From JAICMB01 sp963802915 (GTDB taxonomy: Bacteria > Acidobacteriota > Terriglobia > Bryobacterales > Bryobacteraceae): DNA of 64,000 bases. Positions 9,413-19,015 of this stretch are shown piece by piece. Under the pieces are notes generated by a model. The model was not told the DNA's origin and made no database searches. It saw only the letters and a list, made by a program, of their open reading frames with translations. Every line of letters begins with the position of its first letter. Position 1 is the stretch's first letter. The translations under genes were made by a program, and so were the position numbers. The DNA lies in NCBI GenBank assembly GCA_963802915.1, contig CAWDKQ010000021.1:62001-126000 (forward strand). Direction: 5' to 3'.

Positions 9413-11395
9413 ATGACGATTCTCCGTTCAACTCTTCTCCTTTTATCCGTACTCGGACTCACAGCCGCGCCGCGCCCGATGACTCCGGACGACATCCTGA
9501 ACGTCAAAGCTCTCAACAACGCCAAAATCTCTCCCGATGGCAAACTCGTCCTTTACGAAGTCGCTTATCCGGATCTGAAAGACGACCATGGCCGCACCGA
9601 AATTTGGATCGCGCCGGCTGGAGCCGAATGGAAGCCGCGCCGCTTCACCAGCGGCAAAGACGATCACGCTCCCGACTGGTCTCCCGACGGACAATGGGTC
9701 GCCTTTCTCAGCTCTCGTGCCAGCGCCGCTCCAACTCCCGGAGAACGCCCGAAAGCCCAGGTCTACGTAATGCCGGCATTCGGAGGCGAGGCCGAAGCAC
9801 TCACCGATGCAAAGGGCGGAGTCTCAGCGTTCAACTGGTCGCCGGATTCGAAGCGCATCGCATTCACGGCGCAGGTTCCGCTCACGGAGGCCGAAGAGAA
9901 AAAGCAAAAAGACAAAGACGACGCCAAGGTCGTCGATACCGACTGGCGCTTCTCGCACATTTGGGTGATCGACGTCGAATCCAAGAAGGCAAACGAAGTC
10001 GTCAAAACCGACGCCGTGTTGAGCGATCCGCAATTCTCGCCAGACGGCAAACATCTCGCATACGTATCGCGGCCCACTACCAAAGCCGACGACGGACCGC
10101 TGTCCGACATCTACATCGCGGAATCGGATGGCACCGGAGCGCCGCGCAAGCTTCTTGATAATCCCGGACCCGACGAAGAGCCGCGCTGGTCGCCCGACGG
10201 CAAATGGATCGCCTTCAATAGCCGCGACACCCGCAACGGAGTGCTCGGCATTCCGCACCTCAAAGTGATTTCCTCCTCAGGCGGCGAACCGCGCGATTTG
10301 ATCGCCGATCCCGAAGCTGCCGCGGCATCGCTACGCTGGTCGAGCGACGGCTCATCTATATACTTCCGAGCGCCGCACCACACCACCGCACAGATCTACC
10401 GCGTCTCGATAAACGGCGGCAAGCCCGAAGCGCTCACGAACGCCGAAACCGTCATCAACAGCTTCAGCATCTCGAACGCGAACGACCGCGTTGCATTCAC
10501 CCAAAGCGACCTCCAGCACGCGCCCGATCTCTACGTCTCGGCGCTGCCCAAAGTAGACGCGCGACGGATAACCGACCAGAACCCCGGCATTCGCGAACTC
10601 GCCCTCGGCCACAGCGAAGTAATTAAATGGCGCGGCAAAGACGGCATGGAAATCGAGGGCGTCTTAATTTATCCGGTGGGGTATCACACCGGGCAACGCG
10701 TTCCCGTGGTCGCTCATATCCACGGAGGACCCTCCGGCGTCTGGACGCAGGCGTTCCCATCCTCCGGCAACAACTACACCCACGTCTGGGCCGGCAAAGG
10801 TTGGGCTGTATTCCAACCCAATATTCGAGGCAGCTCCGGCTACGGCGAAAAGTTTCAGCTCGCCAATCTCAAGGACTGGGGCGGCATGGATTATCAGGAC
10901 ATCCAGACCGGGCTCGACGAGCTGGTGAAACGCGGCATCGCCGATCCGGATCGCATGGCCCAGAGCGGCTGGAGCTACGGCGGTTACATGACCGCGTGGA
11001 CCCTTACCCAAACCAACCGCTTTAAAGCTGTGATGGTGGGCGCGGGCTTGACCGACATGTTCTCCATGTATTCCACCAACGACCTGCAACGCATTCTCGA
11101 AGGCTACTTCGGCGATGTTCCGTGGAACGCTCTGGAGAATTACCAGCGCGCCTCCGCCATGACCTTTATCAAGCAGGCTCGCACTCCCACATTAATCATG
11201 CACGGAGCGGCGGACACGCGCGTCCCCATCAGCCAGGCCCAGGAACTCTACATGGGCCTGAAGAAAAACAACGTGCCGGTCGAGATGGTGGTTTTCCCTC
11301 GAGAAAACCATGGCTTCACCGAACCGCGCCACATACTCGACAAAATGAATCGCGAGACGGCGTGGTTCGAAAAATACCTCGGACCGGCGCACTAA
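9413..11395 (+). CDS. S9 family peptidase (prolyl oligopeptidase/acylaminoacyl-peptidase type)
   Basis: A 660-residue secreted enzyme: signal peptide (residues 1-20), a beta-propeller with PD40/WD40-like repeats (ISPDGKLVLYEV, WSPDGQWVAFLSS, WSPDSKRIAFTA, FSPDGKHLAYVS), and a C-terminal alpha/beta-hydrolase domain with Ser521 in GWSYGGY, Asp601 in GAADTRVP and His633 in ENHGF. It should cleave short peptides or remove blocked N-terminal residues outside the cytoplasm. A TATACT box at 9385-9390 lies 22 bp before the ATG and may be the -10. It converges with and overlaps the next gene by 4 bp. Confidence 0.92.
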   Translation: MTILRSTLLLLSVLGLTAAPRPMTPDDILNVKALNNAKISPDGKLVLYEVAYPDLKDDHGRTEIWIAPAGAEWKPRRFTSGKDDHAPDWSPDGQWVAFLSSRASAAPTPGERPKAQVYVMPAFGGEAEALTDAKGGVSAFNWSPDSKRIAFTAQVPLTEAEEKKQKDKDDAKVVDTDWRFSHIWVIDVESKKANEVVKTDAVLSDPQFSPDGKHLAYVSRPTTKADDGPLSDIYIAESDGTGAPRKLLDNPGPDEEPRWSPDGKWIAFNSRDTRNGVLGIPHLKVISSSGGEPRDLIADPEAAAASLRWSSDGSSIYFRAPHHTTAQIYRVSINGGKPEALTNAETVINSFSISNANDRVAFTQSDLQHAPDLYVSALPKVDARRITDQNPGIRELALGHSEVIKWRGKDGMEIEGVLIYPVGYHTGQRVPVVAHIHGGPSGVWTQAFPSSGNNYTHVWAGKGWAVFQPNIRGSSGYGEKFQLANLKDWGGMDYQDIQTGLDELVKRGIADPDRMAQSGWSYGGYMTAWTLTQTNRFKAVMVGAGLTDMFSMYSTNDLQRILEGYFGDVPWNALENYQRASAMTFIKQARTPTLIMHGAADTRVPISQAQELYMGLKKNNVPVEMVVFPRENHGFTEPRHILDKMNRETAWFEKYLGPAH

Positions 11396-13500
11396 TTCAC
11401 GTCATAGGTTTTGATATCGTCGCCGTCGACATACTTATCGAACCATGCGACGATGTGTTCCAGGCGCTCGACGCGGTGCTTCGGTTTCCCTGACCGCGAT
11501 AATTCGTGAGTCTCGCCGGGGAACTGCACCATGACAGTCGGAATGTGCCTGTATTTGAGCCCGCGGAACATCTGCTCGCCGCCCGCGCCTGACGGCGTCC
11601 GCATGTCTGCCTCGCCTTCGATCAGCATCAGTGGAGTTTTCATCTTGTCGATGTAAGTGATCGGGGAACGAGCTTTGAAATCGGCCTCTTCCTCCCAGGG
11701 AGCGCCGCGGAACCAACTCGGCTGGAATAAGACGAAATCGGCGGTGTACCAGAAATCGCTCCAGTCGGCGATGGAGCGCTGGCTCACGGCGGCCTTGAAC
11801 CGATCCGTATGGCCAACCGTCCAGTTCGTCAACACGCCGCCGCCCGAACCTCCCGTGACGCCCATGCGATTCGGATCCACCCAGCCCCGCTGGATCAAGT
11901 CGTCCACGCCAGCCATCAGGTCTTTGAAATCGTCGCCGGGATAGTGATACTGGATGATGTTTCCAAAATCCTGGCCGTAGCCCGTCGACCCCCGTGGATT
12001 CGGATAGAGCACGATGTAGCCTTTCGCGGCCATCCACTGAAACTCGTGATCGAAGGTGTATCCGTAGGCCGAATGCGGGCCGCCGTGAATGTCCAGAATC
12101 ATCGGGTACTTCTTCGAAGCATCCCAATCCGGTGGACGCTGCACCCAGGCTTGAATGCGCTTGCCGTCGAAGCTCTTGTACCAGATCATTTCGGGCTCAG
12201 TGAGCTTCAGCTCGGAGAATAGCTTCTCATTGATGTTGGTCAGACGGCGCATCTTCTTCGATGCCGTGTCGAGAATGTAGAGGTCGCCGATGTTGGTCGG
12301 AGTTGAGATGGCCAGTGCCACGTGAGAACCGTCGGGCGTGGCGGAATAGGAATAAATATCGTGATCGCCGGAAGTGAGCGGTTCCACATTGCCGGTCTCA
12401 GCGTCGACTCGGACGATATTCGCCTTGCCTTCTTCGGCCGAGATGACGAAAACGAAACGGCCATCTTTGCTCCAAAACGGTTTGGTCGAGCCTCCGCCGC
12501 GCGGGGGCGCCTGATCTCCTCCCACTCCTGAGCCGATATCGAAATCGTAGTTCGTGGTGAGGTTTTTCGGAGCTGAGCCGGGGTCGAGTGACGAGATCCA
12601 TAAATCGGGTTCGGAATAAGAGCGAATGGGATTGCCGTTTAAATCACCGACAAAGGTCACGCGCGAACCACTGGGATCGACCACGGCGCTATGCATGGAC
12701 CCATCGATGTGCAAGACAGGCTTCGGATCGCCGCCTGTTACGGCCACCGAGTAGAGGTCGCCAGAGGGAGGTTTGTAGTACGGTTCGAGATCGCGGTCCG
12801 ATAGGAAATAAATCTTCGATCCATCGCGCGCCCAGACAATGCCGTTCTCGCTGAAGGCGTCTTTGGTCACCTGAGTCGCTTTCGCCGGGGCGCTGATGAC
12901 GTCGGAAACGCTGATCGTCCAGATGTGCGACGGATGCGTCGTGTCCAGGTATCCTCCGCCGTTGAAGCGATAGACGGCGCGATTGATCACGCGAACGTCG
13001 CTCTTGTCCTTGTCCTCCTCTTTCTTGTCCTCAGGGGTTGTTGTTGACGTGAACGCGATGCTGCGGCCATCAGGCGACCATTCGGGGCCGCCGGCTCCTT
13101 TCGCAAGATCGGTGAGCTGCCGTGCCTCGCCGCCATCCATCGGCAAGATGAAAATCTGACCCGGCTGTGGCTTGCCGTCCTTCTCCGATGCGCGCACGAA
13201 AGCGATGCGCTTGCCGTCGGGTGACCAGCGCCCGCCCGAATCCCTCGGCCCTGCCGTGATCTGACGCGGCGAACCTCCGGCGGTCGGCACAATCCAGATC
13301 GACGTGTCGTAGTTATCGTGCTTGGCGGTGACACTCACGTGCGTGTAAATGACTTGAGAACCGTCCGGCGAAATCTGCGGATCCGCCAGCCATTGAAACG
13401 AGTAAATATCGGTCGCTGTGATCAGCCGCTTTTCGGCAGCATGCAGACCCAGAAACGAGAAGACGAGCGCGGTAGCGCCTAGCAATCGCACGGTGAGCAT
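11392..13500 (-). CDS. S9 family peptidase
   Basis: A 702-residue secreted S9 peptidase. MLTVRLLGATALVFSFLGL is the signal peptide; propeller repeats (ISPDGSQVIYTH, WSPDGKRIAFVR, WSPDGRSIAFTS) precede the hydrolase domain, which carries the nucleophile in TGGSGGGV, the acid in EGEADMRTP and the His in ETHELSRSG. A Lys/Glu/Asp-rich insert (EDKKEEDKDKSD) sits in the propeller, and the 9.4-kb paralogue has a similar one (EKKQKDKDD). The frame is open far upstream to 14604, but that part is antisense to the Hsp70-like gene, so I place the start at the ATG at 13500. Confidence 0.9.
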   Translation of the reverse strand: MLTVRLLGATALVFSFLGLHAAEKRLITATDIYSFQWLADPQISPDGSQVIYTHVSVTAKHDNYDTSIWIVPTAGGSPRQITAGPRDSGGRWSPDGKRIAFVRASEKDGKPQPGQIFILPMDGGEARQLTDLAKGAGGPEWSPDGRSIAFTSTTTPEDKKEEDKDKSDVRVINRAVYRFNGGGYLDTTHPSHIWTISVSDVISAPAKATQVTKDAFSENGIVWARDGSKIYFLSDRDLEPYYKPPSGDLYSVAVTGGDPKPVLHIDGSMHSAVVDPSGSRVTFVGDLNGNPIRSYSEPDLWISSLDPGSAPKNLTTNYDFDIGSGVGGDQAPPRGGGSTKPFWSKDGRFVFVISAEEGKANIVRVDAETGNVEPLTSGDHDIYSYSATPDGSHVALAISTPTNIGDLYILDTASKKMRRLTNINEKLFSELKLTEPEMIWYKSFDGKRIQAWVQRPPDWDASKKYPMILDIHGGPHSAYGYTFDHEFQWMAAKGYIVLYPNPRGSTGYGQDFGNIIQYHYPGDDFKDLMAGVDDLIQRGWVDPNRMGVTGGSGGGVLTNWTVGHTDRFKAAVSQRSIADWSDFWYTADFVLFQPSWFRGAPWEEEADFKARSPITYIDKMKTPLMLIEGEADMRTPSGAGGEQMFRGLKYRHIPTVMVQFPGETHELSRSGKPKHRVERLEHIVAWFDKYVDGDDIKTYDVN

Positions 13501-13536
13501 ATTGGACGATTGTACAGCCGCGTTACTCTTGCAAGG

Positions 13537-14802
13537 ATGGAAGGGGCCCGGATCGGAATCGACTTTGGCACGACGAACAGCTCCGTCGCGCGCGTGCTTC
13601 CGTCCGGAGAAGTCCAGCTCGCGGCGTTTCCTTACATGCAGGGAACCACCGAATCCTTCCGATCGCTGCTTTACCTGGAGCAAGTAAAAGAACGCGGCGC
13701 GCACATCGTGAAATCGTGGAGCGGACCTGAGGGCATCGAACAATATCTGGCCGCCGACAACAAAGGCCGGCTCATCCAATCGCTCAAATCGTTTTTGAGC
13801 AGCAAGAGCCTGCAGAGCACCGAGGTGTTCGGTCGAAAGCGCAAGCTGGAAGAGCTGATCTCGCGGATCCTGCGGGATCTGCGCGAACAGTCCGAACGGC
13901 AGTTCGGAATCAAGATTCAGCACGCCGTGGTCGGGAGACCGGTGCAGTTCGTGGGAGCGGAAACGGAAGAGCAGAACATTTATGCGCAAAAGCGTCTGGA
14001 GGAAGCGTTCCGAATCGCGGGGTTCCAAGACATCCGATTCGAGATGGAACCGGTCGCAGCCGCGCAGTTTTATGAATCTACGCTGGATCATAATGAGCTG
14101 CTGCTGATAGGAGATTTCGGCGGCGGTACCAGCGATTTCTCGCTGCTTCGCGTGGGTCCGGGGATTCGGTCGGGGCTGCTCGGGAACGCCGGCGTCGGGA
14201 TCGCGGGCGATGCTTTCGACGCCAAGATCGTGCGGCACCTGGTATCTCCGGCGCTCGGAGCGGGCACGGATATGCGATCGATGCACAAGATCCTGCCGGT
14301 GCCGACCTGGGTTTACTCGAATCTGGAACGCTGGCATCATCTCTCCTTTCTGCGCGCCCGGGATGTCATGAACATGCTCCAGAGCGTCAAGGTACAGGCA
14401 CTCGAACCTCAGAAGATCGAGAACCTGATCGACGTAATCAAGGAAGACCTCGGCTACCATCTGCACCGATCCGTGCAGCAACTGAAGTTCGACCTTTCGA
14501 ATCAGGAACGCGCCCGATTTCATTTCTCGCACGGGGCGATCGAGATCGAGGCCACGGTGGAGCGCCGCGATTTCGAGGAATGGATCGCTCCGGAGCTTCA
14601 GCAAATCGCCGGCTGTGTTGACCGGCTGCTGGCCGGATCGGGCGTGCCGGCTGGCGAAGTCGACATGGTGTTTCTGACAGGCGGCTCGTCCTTCGTGCCG
14701 GCGGTCCGAAGAATTTTCGAAAGCCGGTTTGGAAAAGAGCGGATCAAGACCGGGAACGAATTCACCTCCGTTGCGGCCGGCCTGGCGCTAAAAGCCTCAT
14801 AG
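13537..14802 (+). CDS. Hsp70 family protein, YegD-like ATPase
   Basis: A 421-residue actin-fold ATPase: GIDFGTTNSSVARV (phosphate 1), LLIGDFGGGTSDFSLL (phosphate 2) and VFLTGGSSFVPAVRRIF (adenosine motif). There is no substrate-binding domain or lid like that of DnaK, which matches the YegD branch of Hsp70-like proteins; the cellular role of that branch is poorly known. The ATG at 13537 has AAGG just upstream; the frame is also open to a TTG at 13510. It is divergent from the S9 gene (36 bp apart) and followed by the HDOD gene after 36 bp. Confidence 0.88.
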   Translation: MEGARIGIDFGTTNSSVARVLPSGEVQLAAFPYMQGTTESFRSLLYLEQVKERGAHIVKSWSGPEGIEQYLAADNKGRLIQSLKSFLSSKSLQSTEVFGRKRKLEELISRILRDLREQSERQFGIKIQHAVVGRPVQFVGAETEEQNIYAQKRLEEAFRIAGFQDIRFEMEPVAAAQFYESTLDHNELLLIGDFGGGTSDFSLLRVGPGIRSGLLGNAGVGIAGDAFDAKIVRHLVSPALGAGTDMRSMHKILPVPTWVYSNLERWHHLSFLRARDVMNMLQSVKVQALEPQKIENLIDVIKEDLGYHLHRSVQQLKFDLSNQERARFHFSHGAIEIEATVERRDFEEWIAPELQQIAGCVDRLLAGSGVPAGEVDMVFLTGGSSFVPAVRRIFESRFGKERIKTGNEFTSVAAGLALKAS

Positions 14803-14838
14803 TTTTCCTCGCTCGCCGATAAGAGCGTTGAGGAACTT

Positions 14839-15675
14839 ATGACCGCTCTTAAAATGGACCCGACGCCCTGGGCCTTAGAGAACTTACCTCCTTTCCCGAC
14901 GGTAGCCACCAGGCTGTTAAGCGTGCTTTCGAAAGAAGACGTGGACACTCGTGAAGTAGCCCAAATCGTCTCCGCCGAACCGGTGTTTGCCGCCCGCGTG
15001 CTTCAGATGGCGAATTCGCCCTTATTCTCCGTGCAACAACAGGTGAAAGCCATCCCGCACGCGATCGTGCTTCTGGGACTGGCGCGCGTCCGGGCGATTA
15101 CGGTCACCCGCGCGATGGGCGATTTCGTCGCACCCGCGATCAATCTCAAGATTCTACGGACCTGCTGGCAGAACAGCATTGCCGGCGCAATCGTAGCGGA
15201 GAAACTCGCGCGATCCTGCCGCATGGACCCGGATTTCGCTTACGTAGCCGCGCTGGTTCGCGACATCGGCCGCCTGGCGCTCATCATGAAATATCCGGAG
15301 CCATTTGGAAATCTTCTGGCCGTTTCGAGCGAGCAACATTACGATCTCACCGCGACCGAGCGGGAATTGTTCGATGTCGACCATTGCGAAGCCGGCGCCT
15401 GGCTGATCCACAGGATGCCGCTGCCCGAAGAGTTGTGCGAAGTGGTGGCCCATCATCACGATACGCCCGCCGACGGGTCATTTCGTATGGTCCACCTGGT
15501 CCGTTTTGCCGATCGGATGGCGGACGCCCTTGGTTTTGAGGTACTTACGCCCTTGGAGCCGCTGGTGTACGACGACATTGTGAAAGAGTTCACCGAGGTG
15601 TCCAAAGCACCGTTCGGGCACGATCCGGAACAGCTGAAAGTTGAAATCGACTCTAAGTTCAATACCTGGGCGTAA
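14839..15675 (+). CDS. HDOD domain protein
   Basis: A 278-residue protein consisting of one HDOD domain, a relative of the HD phosphohydrolases that usually lacks full metal ligands. Recognisable parts are LPPFPTVATRLLSVLS, the EPVFAARVLQMANSPLF helix pair, IPHAIVLLGLARVRAI, and remnants of the HD core in YVAALVRDIGRLAL, where the canonical HD is replaced by RD. HDOD proteins act in signalling and c-di-GMP-linked regulation, often without enzyme activity. It lies downstream of the YegD-like gene on the same strand. Confidence 0.85.
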   Translation: MTALKMDPTPWALENLPPFPTVATRLLSVLSKEDVDTREVAQIVSAEPVFAARVLQMANSPLFSVQQQVKAIPHAIVLLGLARVRAITVTRAMGDFVAPAINLKILRTCWQNSIAGAIVAEKLARSCRMDPDFAYVAALVRDIGRLALIMKYPEPFGNLLAVSSEQHYDLTATERELFDVDHCEAGAWLIHRMPLPEELCEVVAHHHDTPADGSFRMVHLVRFADRMADALGFEVLTPLEPLVYDDIVKEFTEVSKAPFGHDPEQLKVEIDSKFNTWA

Positions 15676-15758
15676 ATAGGCGAATATATTACAGAATTGT
15701 CGGCAGCGAAACGCATCCGCAATGAACGATTAACAATTCCTGTATATCCTGTTTCAAA

Positions 15759-17018
15759 GTGGACAAAGATCCGACGATACAACTGGTCTTCTTTGATGCG
15801 GGCGGAGGCCATCGCAGCGCTGCAATGGCGTTGTCTGAAGCCGTCCGTATTGAAAAGCGGCCCTGGAAGATTGAACTGGTCAATCTGCAGCACATTCTGG
15901 GGCATCTTGATTTCGTAAGGAAGGCTACAGGCGTTTATTCCCAGGACGTCTACAATTGGAGTCTGAGGCGCGGCTGGACCCAAGCTCCCTCGCGGGTATT
16001 GCCAGCCATGCATGGCATCATCCGCCTGTTGCACGGACGAATGGTGCGCGAACTGTGCGACTTCTGGAGTCTCCACCGTCCCGACCTGGTGGTGTCGGTT
16101 ATCCCACATTTCAATCGCGCCCTGTACGAGAGCGTCAGCATTGCACTTCCGGGTACGCCGCTGGTTACGGTTTTGACGGATATCGCGGATCATCCGCCGC
16201 ATTTCTGGATCGAGCGGCAGAATCAACATTTCATTTGCGGGTCCGATCGCGCGGTGACACAGGCGCTCGGGATTGGAGTTCCTCCCGACCATGTCTGGAG
16301 GGTTTCGGGTATGCCGATTCACCCGCGGTTCTATGCTCCGATTTATTCCGATCGTGCGGCGGAGCGGCAGCGCCATGGACTCGATCCGGACGTACCGACG
16401 GGACTGGTTCTGTTTGGCGGCTACGGATCGTCGGTGATGCTCGACATTATGGAGCGGCTCGCGAAGGCAAAGCTGCCGGTCCAGTTGATTCTGCTGTGCG
16501 GGCGTAACAAGGAACTGGCCGCGGCGCTCGCCAAGAGCCCCGCTAAGATTCGACGGATGATCCGGACATTTGTCGATGACGTCACGGCCTACATGCACCT
16601 CGCCGACTTTTTCATCGGCAAGCCGGGACCCGGCTGCGTGAGCGAAGCTCTCGCCATGAAACTGCCGGTGATCGTAGAGCGCAACTACCGCACCATGGTG
16701 CAGGAGCGTTACAACTGCGATTGGCTCGAAGAACAAGGCGCGGGGATCGTGGTGCCGAGTTTCGCCAAGATCGCACCGGCGGTCGCGAAACTGCTGGATC
16801 CCACCGTCGCCCAAGGATTCCGCGAACGGATCGAAATGCTGAACAATCGCGCGGTGTTCGAGACCACCGCGATTGTGGAGAAGATCCTTTCGGGTCCGAG
16901 AGCGCCTCATTACGATTTACCTCGAAACAAGAAGACCAGTTCAATGATCAGGATGGCCACCACCATCAGTTCGAGCACGAACGTGCGCGCCTGGTGGAAC
17001 TCCTCCACCATCGATTGA
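15759..17018 (+). CDS. GT28-type glycosyltransferase, MGDG synthase/MurG-like
   Basis: A 419-residue protein with an N-terminal FFDAGGGHRSAAMAL glycine loop, as in monogalactosyldiacylglycerol synthases and processive diacylglycerol glucosyltransferases, then VVSVIPHFNRAL, a linker, and the nucleotide-sugar half (GLVLFGGYGSS, FIGKPGPGCVSEALAMKLPV). It probably adds a sugar to a membrane lipid; the donor is not clear. It starts with GTG at 15759 and has no clear SD. The last ~37 residues overlap the convergent gene by 109 bp and look unlike the family, so the natural end may be nearer 16910 with a frameshift there. Confidence 0.8.
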   Translation: MDKDPTIQLVFFDAGGGHRSAAMALSEAVRIEKRPWKIELVNLQHILGHLDFVRKATGVYSQDVYNWSLRRGWTQAPSRVLPAMHGIIRLLHGRMVRELCDFWSLHRPDLVVSVIPHFNRALYESVSIALPGTPLVTVLTDIADHPPHFWIERQNQHFICGSDRAVTQALGIGVPPDHVWRVSGMPIHPRFYAPIYSDRAAERQRHGLDPDVPTGLVLFGGYGSSVMLDIMERLAKAKLPVQLILLCGRNKELAAALAKSPAKIRRMIRTFVDDVTAYMHLADFFIGKPGPGCVSEALAMKLPVIVERNYRTMVQERYNCDWLEEQGAGIVVPSFAKIAPAVAKLLDPTVAQGFRERIEMLNNRAVFETTAIVEKILSGPRAPHYDLPRNKKTSSMIRMATTISSSTNVRAWWNSSTID

Positions 17019-18004
17019 TAGAGGTCGGCGGCGGTTTTTAGCTTCTCATCCACTAGCAAACGATAATCCGTAACACCGATGCGGCGGGCGGCGAAGCGGT
17101 AGGCGCGAGTGTAAAACATGTCTCCGAGAAACTTGATCGAATTGTCCACTTTTTCGGTCAGCTCTCTCACCTCCAACCGAATGCGATTCAATCGTTCGGC
17201 TTCGCCTGCAATCTTCCAGCGACTGACAATGCCGCGGCGGCGCTCCAGGCTATCGTAGACGCCCGCGAGAACTTTCGTGAGCAGATCGTCATAATGGCGA
17301 AGTTCCAACAACTGGGTGTTGGCGTACTCCAGAAGCTGAAGGATCGGCGCGGCGCCCTCCGGAGTGTCATAGACAAAGGCAGCCATCCAGGTAACGATTA
17401 AGAGATCATTGGGGTAATAGGAGAGCCAGTCCCTGAGAATCTCCGCCGTTTCCGATTCGGATAGCGGGATGGAATCTCCGCGAACAATCTGGGCAATGCG
17501 GCCGCCGTATTCCGAGATCAACTCGGAAGCCGTGAGCGACCGGCCACCGGCATCGCGGGCAGTGTGGACGTGAACGGCATAATAATCCTCCATGGTCCAA
17601 TCGGAATAAGGCTTGACCAGCGCCTGCTCGACGCGGCTCACCTGAGCCCGCGCAATCTCTTTGGCGTGGCGTTCGATATCGGAGGACCCGATCCAGCGGG
17701 TAGCCAGATTCGTAACGTCGCTCCAACTGCATTCGAAGGAAAGCTCGAAAGCCACGCTGATCACGCCGTAGTCGTACAGCTTAACGGTTATGTTCCAGGG
17801 GGCGTCGCCGGCGTGCCTTACCTCACCGGCCGAATAAACGATCGGAGGATTTTCGAAGCGAACGTATTCCGGGGCCGGCCGGCGGAATTCGGGTCGGCGC
17901 TCGGAAGGTCCGGTGCCGAGCAACTGGCGGGCGCGGTCGAGACGAATTTCTTCGGCGACGTCGTATAACATCACCGCAGAAAAGGATCCGCTGAGTCGAG
18001 CCAT
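16910..18004 (-). CDS. Hypothetical protein with C-terminal membrane helix (RMD1/DUF155-like)
   Basis: A 364-residue protein. The C-terminal order, a long amphipathic region (VRELTEKVDNSIKFLGDMFYTRAYRF), a second helix (LVDEKLKTAADLYQSMVEEF) and one hydrophobic segment (VLELMVVAILIIELVFLF), resembles RMD1/DUF155 proteins, tail-anchored membrane proteins of unclear role. The N-terminal half (VKLYDYGVISVAFEL) fits the beta-strand part of that family. I assign no function. It sits 12 bp after the alpha/beta-hydrolase gene and may share its transcript. Confidence 0.6.
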   Translation of the reverse strand: MARLSGSFSAVMLYDVAEEIRLDRARQLLGTGPSERRPEFRRPAPEYVRFENPPIVYSAGEVRHAGDAPWNITVKLYDYGVISVAFELSFECSWSDVTNLATRWIGSSDIERHAKEIARAQVSRVEQALVKPYSDWTMEDYYAVHVHTARDAGGRSLTASELISEYGGRIAQIVRGDSIPLSESETAEILRDWLSYYPNDLLIVTWMAAFVYDTPEGAAPILQLLEYANTQLLELRHYDDLLTKVLAGVYDSLERRRGIVSRWKIAGEAERLNRIRLEVRELTEKVDNSIKFLGDMFYTRAYRFAARRIGVTDYRLLVDEKLKTAADLYQSMVEEFHQARTFVLELMVVAILIIELVFLFRGKS

Positions 18005-18016
18005 ATATTCTTGACT

Positions 18017-19012
18017 CTACGGCGCGGGAAAGAGGATCGGAAGGGCCGGATCCGCCGTAAACATGCAGCGCGCGTTGTGTCCGCACAGGGGGACGATCAC
18101 CACCTTGTGATCCGCGTTGTACTTCTGATTGGCGCGTTTGGCGAATGCTTCTCCGCGGGCGCGTCGCGTCGGCCCTTGCGCCATGGCGGGACAGGAGGAA
18201 TCGAAACCGCCGACTGGCATGACATCCAACTCGCCGAGCAAGTAAACGACGGGTCGCGACGCGAACTGTTTCTTCAAGCGATCGTCCGAGATTTTGGCCG
18301 CATAGCCGCGGCCGCGGTTGTTCAGGCCATACGGCCACTGATCGTAGGTGGTGCAGTTGTGGGCGTCGTGAAAGGGAGCGAAAACGGGGCTGTCTTCCAA
18401 CGGGCGTTCCGAATCGAGATAGGCGTAGCTCGACGGATTCGAAACAACGTAGGTAATCGGGATGCCGAGCGCATCGTGAACGGTGTTCGCCATTTCGTAG
18501 CGAGTGACGTATTGACCGCCAGCGGAGTGGCCGGAGACAACGATCTTGCGGAGATTCGGGAATACGTCCTTGCGGGCGAGCAGTCGGAGGATCTCGTCGG
18601 TTAGGTCGTAGGCGGTGAGGCGATCGTCACTGAGGGCTACCCCGCCGGATCGCCAGCTATCGCCTCCACAGGGCCAATTGACCTCATTTGCGGCAAGGGC
18701 ATCGTTGCAACCCTGGCTCTTCGATGCGAAGCGCGGCGCGATCACGATGGTGTCGTCGAGAGCGCCGGCCAGGAAAGCGGCGGCAACGCCCGTGCGGAAA
18801 TAATCGTCGGCGTTGCGATTCGCGCCGTGAACGACGATGAGCGCACGGGTGATCTTCTCATTCTTCTCGCCGATCGGATAGGAACTATAGACGAGCGAGC
18901 GCGAGGGTCCAGCCGCAAACGTCACCCATTCCGAACAAGCGTTGGGCGTAACGCAGGGAGCGGCGGATGCCGCGGTCACCACGGTTATTAACGCGAGAGT
19001 GCGAAGAATCAT
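18017..19012 (-). CDS. Secreted alpha/beta-hydrolase
   Basis: A 331-residue exported hydrolase with a short signal peptide (MILRTLALITVVTAASA). The fold is marked by ALIVVHGANRNADDY (oxyanion region), the nucleophile elbow VVSGHSAGGQY, the acid in LLGELDVMP and the His in PLCGHNARCM. Six or more cysteines suggest disulfides. It is probably an esterase or lipase-like enzyme; the substrate is unknown. Its start lies 3 bp after the RraA-like stop, so it is probably the third gene of the DUF6807/RraA operon. Confidence 0.82.
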   Translation of the reverse strand: MILRTLALITVVTAASAAPCVTPNACSEWVTFAAGPSRSLVYSSYPIGEKNEKITRALIVVHGANRNADDYFRTGVAAAFLAGALDDTIVIAPRFASKSQGCNDALAANEVNWPCGGDSWRSGGVALSDDRLTAYDLTDEILRLLARKDVFPNLRKIVVSGHSAGGQYVTRYEMANTVHDALGIPITYVVSNPSSYAYLDSERPLEDSPVFAPFHDAHNCTTYDQWPYGLNNRGRGYAAKISDDRLKKQFASRPVVYLLGELDVMPVGGFDSSCPAMAQGPTRRARGEAFAKRANQKYNADHKVVIVPLCGHNARCMFTADPALPILFPAP

Positions 19013-19015
19013 AGA

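Noticed and set aside
13501..14604. A 1070-residue minus-strand open frame extending the second S9 peptidase upstream
   Set aside because: The extra ~370 residues are antisense to the clearly real YegD-like gene; the signal peptide starts at 13500.
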